Shown in pieces: positions 1 through 11,471 of a DNA stretch of 64,000 nt (positions are counted from its first letter, which is position 1; every line of letters begins with the position of its first letter). Source of the stretch: Scalesia atractyloides. Its lineage: Eukaryota > Streptophyta > Magnoliopsida > Asterales > Asteraceae. The notes under the pieces are model-generated. The model searched no databases, had not been told where the DNA came from, and worked only from the letters and a program-made list of their open reading frames with translations. Made by a program: the position numbers and the translations under genes. Location: positions 46,881,137 through 46,945,136 of the forward strand of contig CAMTDV010000017.1 of the NCBI GenBank assembly GCA_947069175.1. Direction: 5' to 3'.

Positions 1-258
1 TTATGATTTGAGCGTCTGCTGGTGGAGGAGGAGCCCTTTCAGGAATTTTTCAGGATCTTGGATCCTTGATTTTTTCCTTCCGAGCAACTCCTTCAGGTAT
101 CCCTTGCTCAAAAGATAGCATATTTCCTTCCTCAACGCTATGCACACGTCAGTGAGATGACCGAAATCCTCATGAAAAGCACACCACTTAGATTTATCTT
201 TAGTAGCTCCGGGCTTGTCAGTTTTCCTTGGACATCTAGCCTTGTCACCTAAATTCTA
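1..258 (-). pseudogene. Gypsy gag tail with zinc knuckle
   Basis: Reading the - strand past the TAG at 258-256, the same frame stays open to a TAA at the window edge. It encodes a basic stretch followed by C-x2-H-x4-H-x4-C (WCAFHEDFGHLTDVC), a nucleic-acid-binding knuckle of the variant type used by Tat-lineage Gypsy gag proteins. This is the C-terminal continuation of the gag core at 256-1260, separated from it by one in-frame stop. The rest of the element (pol, 3' LTR) lies to the left of the window. The motif is seen directly. The Tat assignment comes from the knuckle type and the primer-binding site. Confidence 0.7.
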
Positions 259-1260
259 CATAGCAAGTATTAGTTCATGATTATCCACAGAAAAACAATA
301 TTCAGATATTGGAGGATAATCCTCATCGTCTTTGTCTTGTTCAACTGCATTCACATTGTTATTGTCATGTTTAGAGTATGACTTAGATCGATTATTCTTA
401 AAGAATGATCCATGCTTTTCCTGTTTTGAGGATCCTGAGAGTCTCTCCTGGACCCTTTTGTCGTCTGCTAAACGAATAATCCTCAATGCCCTGTTCCTTA
501 CTTCATCTAAATTCCTGCAAGGTGTCATAACAAGGTCATCATAGAATGAGGAGTCTTTAAGCAAGCCCATTTTGAATGCCTCTATAGCAGTGGCAATGTC
601 CAAATTAGGAATTTCTAAGGATTCTCGACTAAACTTAGTAATGTAATCTCTTAATGGTTCATCACGACCCTGTGTTATCCTATATAAATCACTAGTTAAT
701 CGTTCAAAGGTTCTACTACATGAAAACTGATTATTGAACAAATTAACCAAATGAGAAAATGAAGTAATTGAGTAGGGAGGAAGACTTAGCAACCATTTCA
801 GTGCTGATCCAGTGAGTGTGGATCCGAAGCCCTTACAAAGACAGGCTTCCTTTAACCTTTCTAGAATGGGGTTGATCTCCATTCTTTCTCGGTATTGTGC
901 CACATGCTCCTCCGGATCGGTTGTACCATCGTACAGCTTCATGTTGAGGGTTTGAAAGCGTTTTGGTATCTCAGCATTGCATATAGGAGGTGCAAAACGA
1001 GACACCCTGTGACTTCCATCTGCGATCTTAGGAACGGGCTTAACCACTAGTGGGACGTTTGATATCATATCCTTAAGCTTCTGAAGTTCCCGTGCCATAG
1101 CCTGATTGATACCTGTATCCTGCATGGAACCGTAATTAGTACCAAAAGATGTATTGAAATTGTTACCTCCTGATTGGTTTGGAAGTGGTATGCTAGAAGT
1201 ATATCCAAAGGTGGACACTTCAGCTGCAACAGTTGGACCAGATGAAGCAATAGTCTGCAT
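256..1260 (-). CDS. Gypsy (Tat-like) gag core, capsid region
   Basis: A 334-residue open frame. It contains the retrotransposon gag fold region: a stretch beginning FQTLNMKLYDGTTDPEEHV, then GSALKWLLSLPPYSI, LVNLFNNQF and LRDYITKFSRE, all typical of plant Gypsy capsid. Gag packages the element RNA in cytoplasmic virus-like particles. The frame is not complete: the N-terminal part lies at 1285-1923 in another frame, and the zinc knuckle follows an in-frame stop at 256. It is therefore a fragment of a broken polyprotein, not a functional gene. Confidence 0.75.
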   Translation of the reverse strand: MQTIASSGPTVAAEVSTFGYTSSIPLPNQSGGNNFNTSFGTNYGSMQDTGINQAMARELQKLKDMISNVPLVVKPVPKIADGSHRVSRFAPPICNAEIPKRFQTLNMKLYDGTTDPEEHVAQYRERMEINPILERLKEACLCKGFGSTLTGSALKWLLSLPPYSITSFSHLVNLFNNQFSCSRTFERLTSDLYRITQGRDEPLRDYITKFSRESLEIPNLDIATAIEAFKMGLLKDSSFYDDLVMTPCRNLDEVRNRALRIIRLADDKRVQERLSGSSKQEKHGSFFKNNRSKSYSKHDNNNVNAVEQDKDDEDYPPISEYCFSVDNHELILAM

Positions 1261-1284
1261 AGGGATGAAGACCCTTTGTGAACT

Positions 1285-1902
1285 TCAGAATCCTTGAATA
1301 TCTGACTTCCTGAGGATCCTTGATCCTGAGAGACACTGGATCCAGGATACATGGGTGCTGAAGGTCTCGGATATACTCCATGGATCCTTGGACCTGGGAT
1401 GAGGACCCTTGATGCTGATATGAGGATCCCTGAGGCTGGAATGAGGATCCATAAGGTTGGTAATGAGATGCTTGTGGTTGCGTCTTGCCAATGATCCATG
1501 CTGTAATCCTGAGGATCCTTGATATTGAACACCAGACGCCTTGGAATGTTGAGTGGTTACTGCTGGAGGGGCGAAATCCAATGACCTGGGCATCAATGGA
1601 GAATGATCCTCCGCTGATCTCTTCTGTTTCTTGATTTCATCAATTTCACGAAGGATCCTCTGGTTAGTTTTGTCCTGCTGTTCCATGTATCCTTTCATCT
1701 GCAAAATCAAAGTAGACAGATCATTGTTAGTAGGTGTAGAGGATGAAACACTAGAGGCCTTCGAGAAAACTGGTGTTGGCTTCTTCTGATCATTATCAAC
1801 ACTCTTCGTCGGTGCAGTAGGAATGGGATGCAATGATGCACAAGTCTGAGATGAGGTAACTGCCGGCATGGCACTCGAAGCAGATTTTCCCTGAGAAGCC
1901 AT
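1285..1902 (-). pseudogene. Gypsy gag N-terminal part, frameshifted
   Basis: The natural start is the ATG at 1902 (MASQGKSASSAM), about 65 bases inside the primer-binding site. A coiled, charged helix (around MEQQDKTNQRILREIDEIKKQ) comes first. It is followed by repeats built on GGATCC, which should read Gly-Ser-Ser. From about 1480 the frame slips, so the repeats read Asp-Pro or Ile-Leu instead. The downstream half is in frame only at 1065-1400 and then 256-1260, which implies at least two frameshifts. This is a degenerate gag amino-terminal domain. Confidence 0.65.
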
Positions 1903-1967
1903 GTGATTGATGGAAGTGAACAAAGATGAATGAAATGAATGAGATTTTTAGAATTGAAGCACCGATT

Positions 1968-1985
1968 GCCCCACGGTGGGCGCCA
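1968..1985 (-). other. Primer-binding site of the left Gypsy element
   Basis: On the - strand this reads TGGCGCCCACCGTGGGGC, three bases inside the LTR edge and just upstream of the gag start. PBSs starting TGGCGCC are characteristic of Tat and Athila Gypsy elements, where a host tRNA primes minus-strand DNA synthesis. Its position fixes the orientation: the LTR at 1989-2682 is the 5' LTR of an element running leftwards out of the window. Confidence 0.65.
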
Positions 1986-1988
1986 AAC

Positions 1989-2682
1989 TGTTTTGGTCAA
2001 AAATCACACTAAGGATAATGTAACCAAATCTGATTTGTGAGGTTGAGTGCTTGAATTATGAACAAATGTGTGAACAAAAAAATCAGAAGTAAATGACAAT
2101 GAATACAATGATTTGTACGAGGAAAAAGCCCTTGATCAAGAGTTGATCTCCGGCATAAAAAACATCGGGTGATGGCAAATACCCATCACCAATTTGTATT
2201 AAGCAAAAACAATTACAACTTTGGAATTATTGAGCTTGTTACAATGTTGCTAGTGTGTGTATCAGAGAGTAGTGTAGGTCGCAGATGTGTGTGTTCGAAT
2301 ATCTATCTTATTCAAGCTCAATATCCCTTTTGTTTGGCTAAAAAACTATCCTTAACTAACTATCTGAAAATCGCGGCAATATCCCACGTTCACCAACAAC
2401 GGTCACGAACTCCTGGCACGTGCTGGAATAATGGCATATTCCCCTTGATTCTCGGTTGGTAGGTCATCTTCGAAGAGCTCCTGCAAAACCATGCCATAAT
2501 ACATTGGAAACAATTGTTAGCTAATTAGAACAATAATGAGGATCAATGATCCTTAGTCTTCCTGCACCGTGTCTTGAGGATCCATGATCCAGACATATAG
2601 AAGGATATATGATCCATAAACATTAAAATTCTACCCCTAACCGTTTCCCCTAAACTATGGCGTTTTCCATGTTGTAAAAACA
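1989..2682 (-). mobile_element. 5' LTR of the left Gypsy element
   Basis: The inner edge is fixed by the primer-binding site. On the + strand the LTR begins TGTTTTGGTC. The outer edge is proposed at 2682, where GTAAAAACA gives a matching inverted terminus (TGTTTT...AAAACA). Length is about 694 bases. The partner LTR is outside the window, so neither the outer end nor a target duplication can be confirmed. The LTR shares the GGATCC/GATCC-rich texture of its gag region. Confidence 0.55.
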
Positions 2683-4864
2683 TATTTAATCCATGTTTAA
2701 ACCCATAATCACAATCAATCTACAAATCAAGTTCCAAAAACTCAACCTTTTACATGTAACAATTTTCACATAATTATCCACATTATCCTTGAACTTTATA
2801 ATTATTTTTAACTACATTTTTAATATCAATATGATAATACTTTTTAAATCTATTAACAAGATTACTCACCATCATGTTTAACACACTTTAAAGTCTTTAT
2901 CTTTCATTTAAACAACTTTGATTAACACACTTTTAAAATCATTATAGTGCAAATCATGATCTTTAATTTTTATAAAATGTTATCTTGGCCATAATAATCT
3001 TCAAGTTTAAAATAAAGTCAACGGATTATGTGGATGATGATATTGTTAATATCTAAACATCAAAAGGTTTAGATCATCATTTCTAGCCTAGCGTATACAA
3101 GATCATCCATTTTAGTCATCCTAATTTAACATAATTATGGAGAGTATAAGCACAAAGCAACATAACAGCAAATAATATAATAATTATTATAGACATTTTA
3201 ACTTGAGATTAGTGTTTTTAAGCTTTGTTTTCTTGAAGTTCAAGATGATTTAACATGTACTTTAGTAAACTACATATTATAACAAGCTTAAAAAATAGTA
3301 ATAGATGATCTTACAACTTTGCACAAGCTTAAGATGAGGATTAGAGAAGATAATAAAGCTCCAAAGTGTCCCTAGTGACTTTCCATGCTTGCAAAGTCCT
3401 TAGTTCATCATAAAAGTGTGTTGTTAAGGCTTTAAATGGTGGCTTGAAATTTGAAAGTGGGAGGTTGTATGGAAGGTGTTGGAGCCATGAGTTATGAGGG
3501 AGGGATGAGAGTGTTTGCAACTTTTTGTTGACGTGGGAAATAATAATATGAATAAGGTGTTGGTTGTTATAAATTTTTGCAAGTACCCATAATTTTCAAA
3601 CATGAATCTCATGTTGTGGGTTTGTAGGACCCACCCAAAACCGTGAATGATGGGGGGTTAAATATTTCTTTTTTTAACATAATAAGCATGTGTGAAATTT
3701 TATTAAGCAAAATATTTTGGTCATTAATTTAATTAGGATAATTAGGGTGTTAATGATAGTTTAGGGTTTTAAATAAAGTCTAGCTAATTTATTAGTTTAG
3801 TGGGTATTGAGTTTGGAAGGCAAAAATGCCACTATTTCACTCATCGGTTCGATATCGGGTGTTATATAAAAGATGCTATATAATACCGGGAGCTATGGTT
3901 TTCTTTTACCATCGATGTCATGGCGTTTATTTAAGGTGTTTACGACGTCAAAATATGGCTAACTAGTTCGCCAGCTTTTTAGTTTAGGCAATTGGATGGT
4001 AGAAATATAATTCGTTCGCCTAGCGGCTCGAATTTGTGTAATGTGTAAAAGTTGCGGCGTAACACCATTGATATTCCTATTGATATTCCTAAGCTTATTT
4101 ATGATGTATAACCTTATATACAAGTCTTACGAGCATTAAAATGCTGGATTTTAGTGTTGCGAACAATTTTTTTTTACAGTTTAGCACGGATCGGCAAATT
4201 ATAAATATTCGTATTTTCTGGAAAGTTAAAGTGTTCTAGTATTTGGTGTCCCTAATTAGGGATTTTTGTTTGTATTCAACTATAAAATGCTTTCACGCCA
4301 CTCGTTGCTCGTCCAGGTAGTTTCCAAAACTAGCTGGCATGAATAGTGTGTTCAGGTGAATAGTGTTTTCAGCACTTTGCCAGCATATTTGGACATGGTT
4401 TCTAGTTTTCTCGCGATGCGACGAATATGAGATTATCATTTTCATAATCTAAACATGTCCTATGATTGCTATCCTTTGTATGACCTAATAATGCACATAT
4501 TAAGCCATAGACGAACGCAGATTTAACGTATAATTAATTGTTAAGTTGTACGGATTTACCATTAATTTACCAGTTGTCACACACCTCACCACCTTCTTTT
4601 TCCTCCAACAAGAAGAAATTGTCTCCCCATCCATCCCTTCCAATAATATTAAGAGAGAGACAGGTTGATCGGGCAGATGTGGGTGGGTCCCCGTGCTCAC
4701 TAAATACCCGACGAAGGGGGGTGTTCCTCGACGGGAAACCTTCCACGTTGGCTCCCCGACCACCTCCCTGAAACCACACGCACCCGTCTCACCATGATAT
4801 CCCTTTCGTTGGCTATCACCCGGAAGGTGACCCACAGTTACTACCGGCGATACAGCCGAAGAGG
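2683..4864. other. AT-rich intergenic or decayed repeat sequence
   Basis: No gene is supported here. The first part is AT-rich with many GATCATC-type words. From about 3640 onward the texture (short GC-richer stretches in AT-rich sequence, a TATAAAAG at 3865 and TATAAAATG near 4282) resembles LTR or untranslated retroelement sequence. No terminal repeats could be paired. Confidence 0.4.
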
Positions 4865-4869
4865 CTGGG

Positions 4870-7173
4870 TGTAACAACTCCAATTTTCGTTATTATTTTA
4901 TTTTATTCCTTTTTCCATGTATTTGGTCTATCTAAATCATTTGTACTTCGAAGATTCGATTTATAAGAAAGTTATGTTAATTAAATTATGTTGATTTACA
5001 GTTATATCGCATCTAATCGCTTATTAAATGCGTCGCTAATTTAATCGCAATCACAAGTAGTTATGCTACTATACGAGCCGAGTGAGTTATTGTTAAATAA
5101 ACACTTGTGCCATCGCATCGCCTATCTCATCGCATCGCAAATCGCAGTTAATTATGTGGAATTATGTTTACATGTGTTATATTTGCTTATGTTATGGTTA
5201 TAATCGCTATCGCAACACTCTCACACGCACAAATCGCTAAGTCGCACTATTAAATCAATTATAACGCTTAATGTAACTATCTAATACGAACCGAATCGCC
5301 GAACGAACTCGTAACGCGAAATAATCAAACAAAACTTGGCCTCTAGGTCAAGTTCAGCTAAACTTGTATATCACAAGTTCGCCCGAACTTGTCTGAGCCC
5401 CAATAACACTTCAGAACCTATAAGTCCGACCGGACTTGTCTCCAAAACACCAGAAACATACAAGTTCGCCCGAACTTGATGTCTGCTCATCCCATTCTCA
5501 CTCCACCTATAAATACCCAGCTCCATTCTTCATTTGCACTTACTGCAAGTTCGCCCGGAGCTCCCCAAAACCAAAACCCTTTGTTTTCTAAGTAAGATTC
5601 AACCCGTTTTCAACTACAACAACGTTCAACAACGTTTTACAACCATTTTGGCACAAGGCATAGCCTTCATTTTCATCAAATCTCTTCTGTTTACGAAAAT
5701 CTTCATCTTTTTCTATAAAACTTATGTTTTTCACTCAGATCTACTCTCAGATCTGAGTAAAACCTTTTAAAACATCGATTTTTCACACAATATTTGGACT
5801 AATGACGTATGTTTCATTCATTTTGAAGTGGAACGAGGCGTTGTCAAGCAAGATCTCAAATCCGGAAGCACAAGACGAAATCGTCACTTTACACAAGCTG
5901 GACTAACCCGTACGAACCTTCAAGTTCGCCCGGATTAGCCCGAGTTTCTGTAAAATGGCTAAACTCGCTCCAAAAGACCTCTCCAGCCTAAGTTCTACTC
6001 ATTGGCTTAAGGTTGGAGGGATGGACACTCGATTTCCTCAGCAAACGGCGCGAAAACGCATGATTTGGATGCCAAAACAGTGAAGTTCGCTTGGAAGACA
6101 TTAAGTTCGCTCGAACTTGTCACCAAATTGGTGACCAAGTTTGCCCGAACTTGATCAAGATTGACAACAAATATACAAGTTCGCCCGAACTTGTACTCCC
6201 TCATTATCCAGCACACAAGTTCGCCCGAACTTGTACTAATTCTTAGGAATCAGGACAAGTTCGCCCGAACTTGTGCTCCCTTCAAGAGTAATAGCACAAG
6301 TTCGCCCGAACTTGTACCTCAGGGTACAAGTTCGCCCAAACTTGTCTATTGTTCTTTCACCCGTTAACCGTTTCAGCAATACGGAAGACTGCTGCACTTC
6401 TATTCGCTTACAGGCTGATCCGGCACTCTCCGCAACTCCTCTCAGATCCCGTCTCTCTACTGAAAAAGTATACTTGAACCCTTTTACGCTAAAACGCACT
6501 TTTGGGTGTCACATATGTTCGTATATCAAAACAGATCACACAACTCTCAAACGCTTATTCGCAACCAGCTGGATTGCATGACTATACGTGAATCTGTTGA
6601 ATGGTATGTTTGCTTGTACGCCACCCTTAACATGATAGTATACTAGAGGTTGACCCGCCACCCAGAGGCCCGAGGTTGTTAAGGCTCGCATTTTACATTT
6701 CTCATTTAATTTCTCTTTTAGAATGTGAACGCTTGTTCGCATGCCTCGATCAATCGCGGTTTGTTGGTTTGCATGAATCTAAGTAGTTACGTAGTTCACA
6801 TCTCTTACGTATGTCATGCGGTGTATGCTAAACGCTTTTATATCTATTATGTACGCAAACCTGTATGCTCACATTTACTTAATTGTATTGACGTTTTCTT
6901 TTAATATATGTGGGAGGTTGAGGATATTGCTTTGGACGCTTAGATTTAGGTTTTTGCTTTAGAAAATCATGTAATAAAATCTAGGGAAGTTCTAATCGGA
7001 TGTTTTGTTAAGAGATTTGCTTAATATTGTAATAATATATGATGTTATTGTTTAATAGTATAGGATGTTAAACGTTTAGATAATGTTGCTTAATAGTTGT
7101 TATGATGTCTCTTGAGCAATCTGGTTCGCCTAATGCCGCGCCCCGATGATTCCGCCACCGGTGGGGTATAACA
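4870..7173. mobile_element. Solo LTR, 2.3 kb, TSD CTGGG
   Basis: Begins TGTAACAACTCC and ends GTGGGGTATAACA. It is flanked by an identical 5-base repeat CTGGG at 4865-4869 and 7174-7178, the size left by a retroviral-type integrase. There is no internal region, so it is a solo LTR left by LTR-LTR recombination. Its end resembles that of the solo LTR at 32269-34671 (a CCGCCA-CGG-TGGGG-T core just before ACA), which suggests a related Gypsy family. It carries the palindrome array at 5373-6345 and interrupts a reading frame that resumes at 7174. Confidence 0.85.
5373..6345. repeat. Array of 20-bp palindromes ACAAGTTCG-CC-CGAACTTGT
   Basis: Full or near-full copies of ACAAGTTCGCCCGAACTTGT occur at 5373-5392, 5460-5479, 6175-6194, 6215-6234, 6255-6274, 6296-6315 and 6326-6345. 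Diverged copies lie at 5420 and 6102, and half-copies near 5350, 5543, 5921 and 6133. Each copy has two 9-base arms around a CC centre. The last five sit in register, about 40, 40, 41 and 30 bases apart. All lie inside the solo LTR. Small open frames here with repeated KFGRTC or SSPELV units are by-products of the repeat. Confidence 0.85.
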
Positions 7174-7530
7174 CTGGGGATGAACTCGATATCTGGGATG
7201 AAACTTGTTAGGAAGTTTCCACACTTAGGAAAGCGGTTGCGCAGTAAGGATGGAAACCGCTTCGTGCCGGTTCAGATGCCGCCACACTTCGACCCGGTAT
7301 ATCCGCCAGCCCTGCGCGGGGGCGTGCCGGAGCAGGTGCCCGAGATGGACATTCCAGACCTGCCACAGCCGCGACCATCGCCCGGGGCGCCTCAGTTTCC
7401 ACAACACATTCTTTTCGGTCCTGCCTTAGGAGCAGCGTTGTATAAGCAATTACGGCACGATGTTAACATCCTTACTGATACGCTCGACACAATGTCTTAT
7501 GCATTGCAATGGTTGGTTAAGGAGGCGTAG
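7174..7530 (+). pseudogene. Unidentified GC-rich reading frame split by solo LTR
   Basis: From the ATG at 7180 the frame encodes 116 residues rich in Pro, Arg and Leu (a Pro-rich middle, then a helical C-terminus with ALYKQLRHDVN). The same frame is open upstream of the solo LTR at about 4783-4869, and the CTGGG duplication joins the two sides in phase. The ATG at 7180 is therefore probably internal to a longer frame. I do not recognise the family. Base composition is clearly GC-richer than the surroundings. It could be an old retroelement 3' ORF or a fragment of a host gene. Confidence 0.5.
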
Positions 7531-7699
7531 GAGTGACGACAACGTACTGTCTGCTCCAGGACGACATCAGCAACAACAGCAAGATCCGCAGCCATAGACG
7601 AGCCAGTTGTTCTTGTTTTTGTATAGTTTCTAGTTATATTTATCTTTTGTTATGTATATACAAACTTATGTTGTATATATCATATTCAGTCGTATTTAT

Positions 7700-8320
7700 G
7701 TGCGCACAAACTTATGTTGTATATATCAAAATATTGAAACAGTATAATGTTAAGAATGATATTATGAAACGCTATAATATTTTGAATGATATAATATTTA
7801 AACGGCATAGTGTTCGAGCCAAATGAGAGTAAAAAACGATATAATACTTTAAATGATATAATATTGAGACGTTATAATATTCGAACCGCTCCCGAGTTTA
7901 TCAAACTCCGTTAATGGTATAATATTTTAAACGATATAGTATTGAAATGGTATATTCGAACCGTACCCAAGTCTTTCAAAAATGAACGGTATACTATTTT
8001 AAATGGTATAATATTCGAACCACACCCGAGTTTATTAAACCCCATTAATGGTATAATATTTTAACCGATATAGTATTGAATCGGTATAATATATTCGAAC
8101 CGTACCCTAGTCTTTCAAAATAATTAAAGGTATATTATTTTAAACAATTTAATGTTCGAACCGGACGAGACTTGGTATAATATTTTAATTTAAACGATAT
8201 CGTATTGAAACGGTATGATATATTCAAACCGTACCAAAGTTTTTAAAACTATTTTAACGATATAATATTTTAAACAATTTAATGTTCGAACCAAAGGATA
8301 ATTTAAAACACCAAATTCAC
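7700..8320. repeat. Degenerate AT-rich tandem repeat
   Basis: Imperfect units built from GGTATAATATTTTAAACGATA, TATTCGAACCGTACCC and AGT(T/C)TTTCAAA recur about every 100-150 bases. Copies are too diverged to give one period by eye. No coding capacity. The stretch from 7531 to 7700 holds nothing I can identify. Confidence 0.6.
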
Positions 8321-8599
8321 AAATCTAAATTTTGGTGGGTTATGTACGCTGCGTACAACCCTGTACGTGGCGTATGTAACCCTAAGATTCTATGCTTGAT
8401 TTGTGCCAGACACTGAAATCAATATACTTCTATACATTGTGTACAACGTACATAAACTCTAAAGTGTGCAAATAGGCACCAAGGGTGTGTAGATAGTTTG
8501 AGCCTATTGTAATTACATCATTACTTTTAAAAGGCTTTGTAAGTAGCCAGTAACAAGAGTTTTGCATAATTTTGAATCCAGAACATTATCAACTTATGT

Positions 8600-10080
8600 T
8601 ATGATTTTAAAGTGGAAGCAGTCATGAAGTGGTGTCCACCAAAGACTCATACGGAACCGAAGTTATAAGTTTCTTTGCGTTAGATGGGTATTATCAATGA
8701 TTTATTCAAGATTTCTCAAAAATTGATTGGCCATTAGCAAAACTAACACCGAATAATGATATGTTTTTGTTGGACAAGGAACAAGAAAGTGCTTTCCAAT
8801 TATTAAAGGAGAAGTTGACTCAAGCATCGATGTGGACACTACCGAAGGGAACCGATGAATATATTGACAGTTCATATATTATAGGAAGAGTTCTAATGCA
8901 AAACGGTACAATGCCTTCGCATCTTTTAGGAACAGATTATCCCCGCCAACTCACAATCTAAATTGGCGAGGATAATCTTTGCCTAAAAGATACAAAGGCA
9001 TTCTTTCATACAAAATAAAGTGTACCATTGTAAATGTTATAAGAGCTTGAAGTATTTCAATGACCATAATGATCTAAACATGACATAACAATGGTCAGAG
9101 ATATCTATTAAACTGAAGTCTCATAAACCGGTGATAACTTCAAATTGATCTAAATAAAAAAAAAGCAAAAGTAGTTTTAAGAAGAACATCTACCTATCGA
9201 AGTGAAGTCTCTTAAATTGGTGTTAACTTCAAGTTTTAAGTAGATGAACTTAGTAAAAAAAGAACATCTCCCTTATATAGAATAATTTGGAATGAAAACT
9301 AGGTTAAGTCGAATTTGGATTCCAAATACTTGTTGTGTTAAGTCGATGATTCTAGATGAGGTTCATCAATCCAGATGCTTCATCCATCCCGATACAACAA
9401 AGATGTAAAATGATTTACAAAATAGTTATATGTGGCATGGTATGAAACTACACATTGTTAAATACATTTTGGCTTGTTTGCAATTGAAAGCGAAACATCA
9501 AAAAGTTTAGGAGAAGGTCCAACCACTTGAGATTTCAACATGGAAATGGGAGCATATCATTATAGACTCGTGAAGATACCTCCCAAGACGATTAAAGGTC
9601 TCGATGCCATTTGGATAATTGGTGATGGCTTGATTAAAAGTTCTCACTTCCTGTTAATTTATGAGATTTACTCTTTGGAATGTATGGCTGATGTTTAGTG
9701 GTTTCAAGGCACGAAGTATATGTGTCCATTATTTCCGATTTGAACACAATTTACTTCTCACTTCTAGAGGAAACTTCAAGATTAATTGGGTAACGAGTTA
9801 TTAATTAGCACTACATATCAACCTCAAACCTAGAGAATAATCCAAACTGTTGAAGATATGTTACGAGCTTGTATTATAGGATTTAGAGGAAGTTGGGATA
9901 CCTACCTACCATTGGTAGTTTTTCCTTACAACAATAGTTATCATTCAAGTATAGAAATAAGTCCTTAAGAAATAGTATATGGTAGGAAATGTTGATCTCT
10001 TATATCTTTTGGGGAGAAATTATAAGGAGAAATTGGTAGTAACAAGATTGTGAAGGCTCAAGGCCAAAAAAATTCTAAAG
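8600..10080 (+). pseudogene. Decayed chromovirus pol (RT end, RNase H, integrase)
   Basis: Conceptual translation over all three frames shows recognisable blocks in pol order. First comes the end of reverse transcriptase (from about 8625). Then RNase H, with the open stretch 8761-8961 (ESAFQLLKEKLTQASMW, LPKGTDEYI) followed by FA-KIQRH and KSLKYFNDHNDLNM remnants to about 9090. Then integrase, with HPDTTKM near 9390, WKWEHIIID near 9550, AIWIIGDGLIKSSHF near 9610, and a last block near 9830-9990. Stops and frameshifts are everywhere. It belongs to the same broad group as the Tekay-like element at 51839 but is much older. No LTRs could be assigned. Confidence 0.75.
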
Positions 10081-10538
10081 TTGATAAGTGACTGTCAATG
10101 AATTTCTAGTGGGACACATTATTATTGGTGCATACATGCCTAATATTAGTTATAAGATGCTTACATGTTAAAAAAATATGACTCCTTTTTGCTAAGATCA
10201 AGTCATTATTCAAAAAAGAAAAATAGAATAATCAATTAGCAACCCCACGGAGGGTCCATGCTCCAACTATGGATCACCGGACAACTCTTTGTCTAACATA
10301 AAAATGAACGATGCTATATAAGCAGGACCATGGTTGAACACTGAAGGTATCATATCCTATCTTTCAAGGTTAAACAAAACATCCAAATAAGCCAAGTCAT
10401 CTACAAACTACAATATTATCACCCCACGAATACAATTATATAAACTTAAAAGAACCACACAAAACTTATAAATAATGCATCTTTTATAACACTTATTTTT
10501 CAAAACATTGGATGATATCTTCCCCAAGAAGATTATTT

Positions 10539-11408
10539 TCAAATTTAAGGTGGCCGACAATGGTGGATGACACAAATGAGCAATGCTCAACCAAAGAGAA
10601 AATTAAAGAGACAAAACCAAAACAAACGTGTAAGCAAAGATGCTTTACTCTTCTAGCTTCTTCTTCTTCTTCTTCTTCTTCTTCTTCTTCTTCTCTCTCT
10701 CTCTCTCTTGTTTTACTTTCACATTGATAAACATATAACCACAAAATAATACTCTCTCTCTATTTCAAATTTAAGATGGCCAAACAATGGTAAATGACAC
10801 AAATGAGCAATGCTTAACCAAAGAGAAAATTATGGAGACAAAACCAAAACGAACGTGTAAAAAAAGATGCTTTACTCTTCTAGCTTCTTCTCTCTCTCTT
10901 CTCTAGATGTGTTTTAACTTTCACATTGATAAAGATGTAATCACAAAATAAATACTCTCTCTCTCTCTTTCAAATTTAAGATGGCCAAACAATGATAGAT
11001 GACACAAATAAATAATGCTCAACCAAAGAGAAAATTAAGGAGACAGAACCGAACGAATGTGTAAACAAAGATATTTTACTCTTCTAGCTTCTTCTCTCTC
11101 TTTCTCTTGATGTGTTTTAACTTTCATATTAATAAACATATAACCACAAAATAAATATACTCTCTCTTCAAATTTAAGATGGTCAAACAATGGTGGATGA
11201 CACAAATGAGCAATGCTCAACCAAAGAGTAAATTAAGGAGACAAAACCATAACGAATGTATAAGCAAAGAGTGTAAACAAAGATCCTTTACTCTTCTAGC
11301 TTCTTCTTGATGTGTTTTAACATTCACATTGAACATATAACCACAAAATTAATATACTCTCTTTATCTCTTTTTAACTTTCACATTGATAAACATATAAC
11401 CACAAAGC
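10539..11408. repeat. Minisatellite, about 200-bp units with TTC/TC tracts
   Basis: Four head-to-tail units begin with TCAAATTTAAG-TGG at 10539, 10765, 10970 and 11168 (periods 226, 205, 198), with a partial fifth from about 11370. Each unit contains ATGACACAAATGAGCAATGC, CTTTACTCTTCTAGCTTCTTC and ACTTTCACATTGATAAACA. The unit-length differences come mostly from the (TTC)n/(TC)n tract, longest at 10664-10710. Poly-Ser or poly-Glu open frames here are artefacts of the tract. Confidence 0.85.
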
Positions 11409-11471
11409 AAGTATAACTTTGGGCCATTCACAATAGACTAATTTTTTAGGATGAAAGGTGGACCAAATAGT

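Noticed and set aside
6007..6499. Overlapping small frames with repeated KFGRTC or SSPELV units
   Set aside because: By-products of the palindrome array; open on both strands because the repeat lacks stops.
10493..10744. Open frames with poly-Glu or poly-Ser
   Set aside because: They come from the (TTC)n/(TC)n tract in the minisatellite; no homology or start context.
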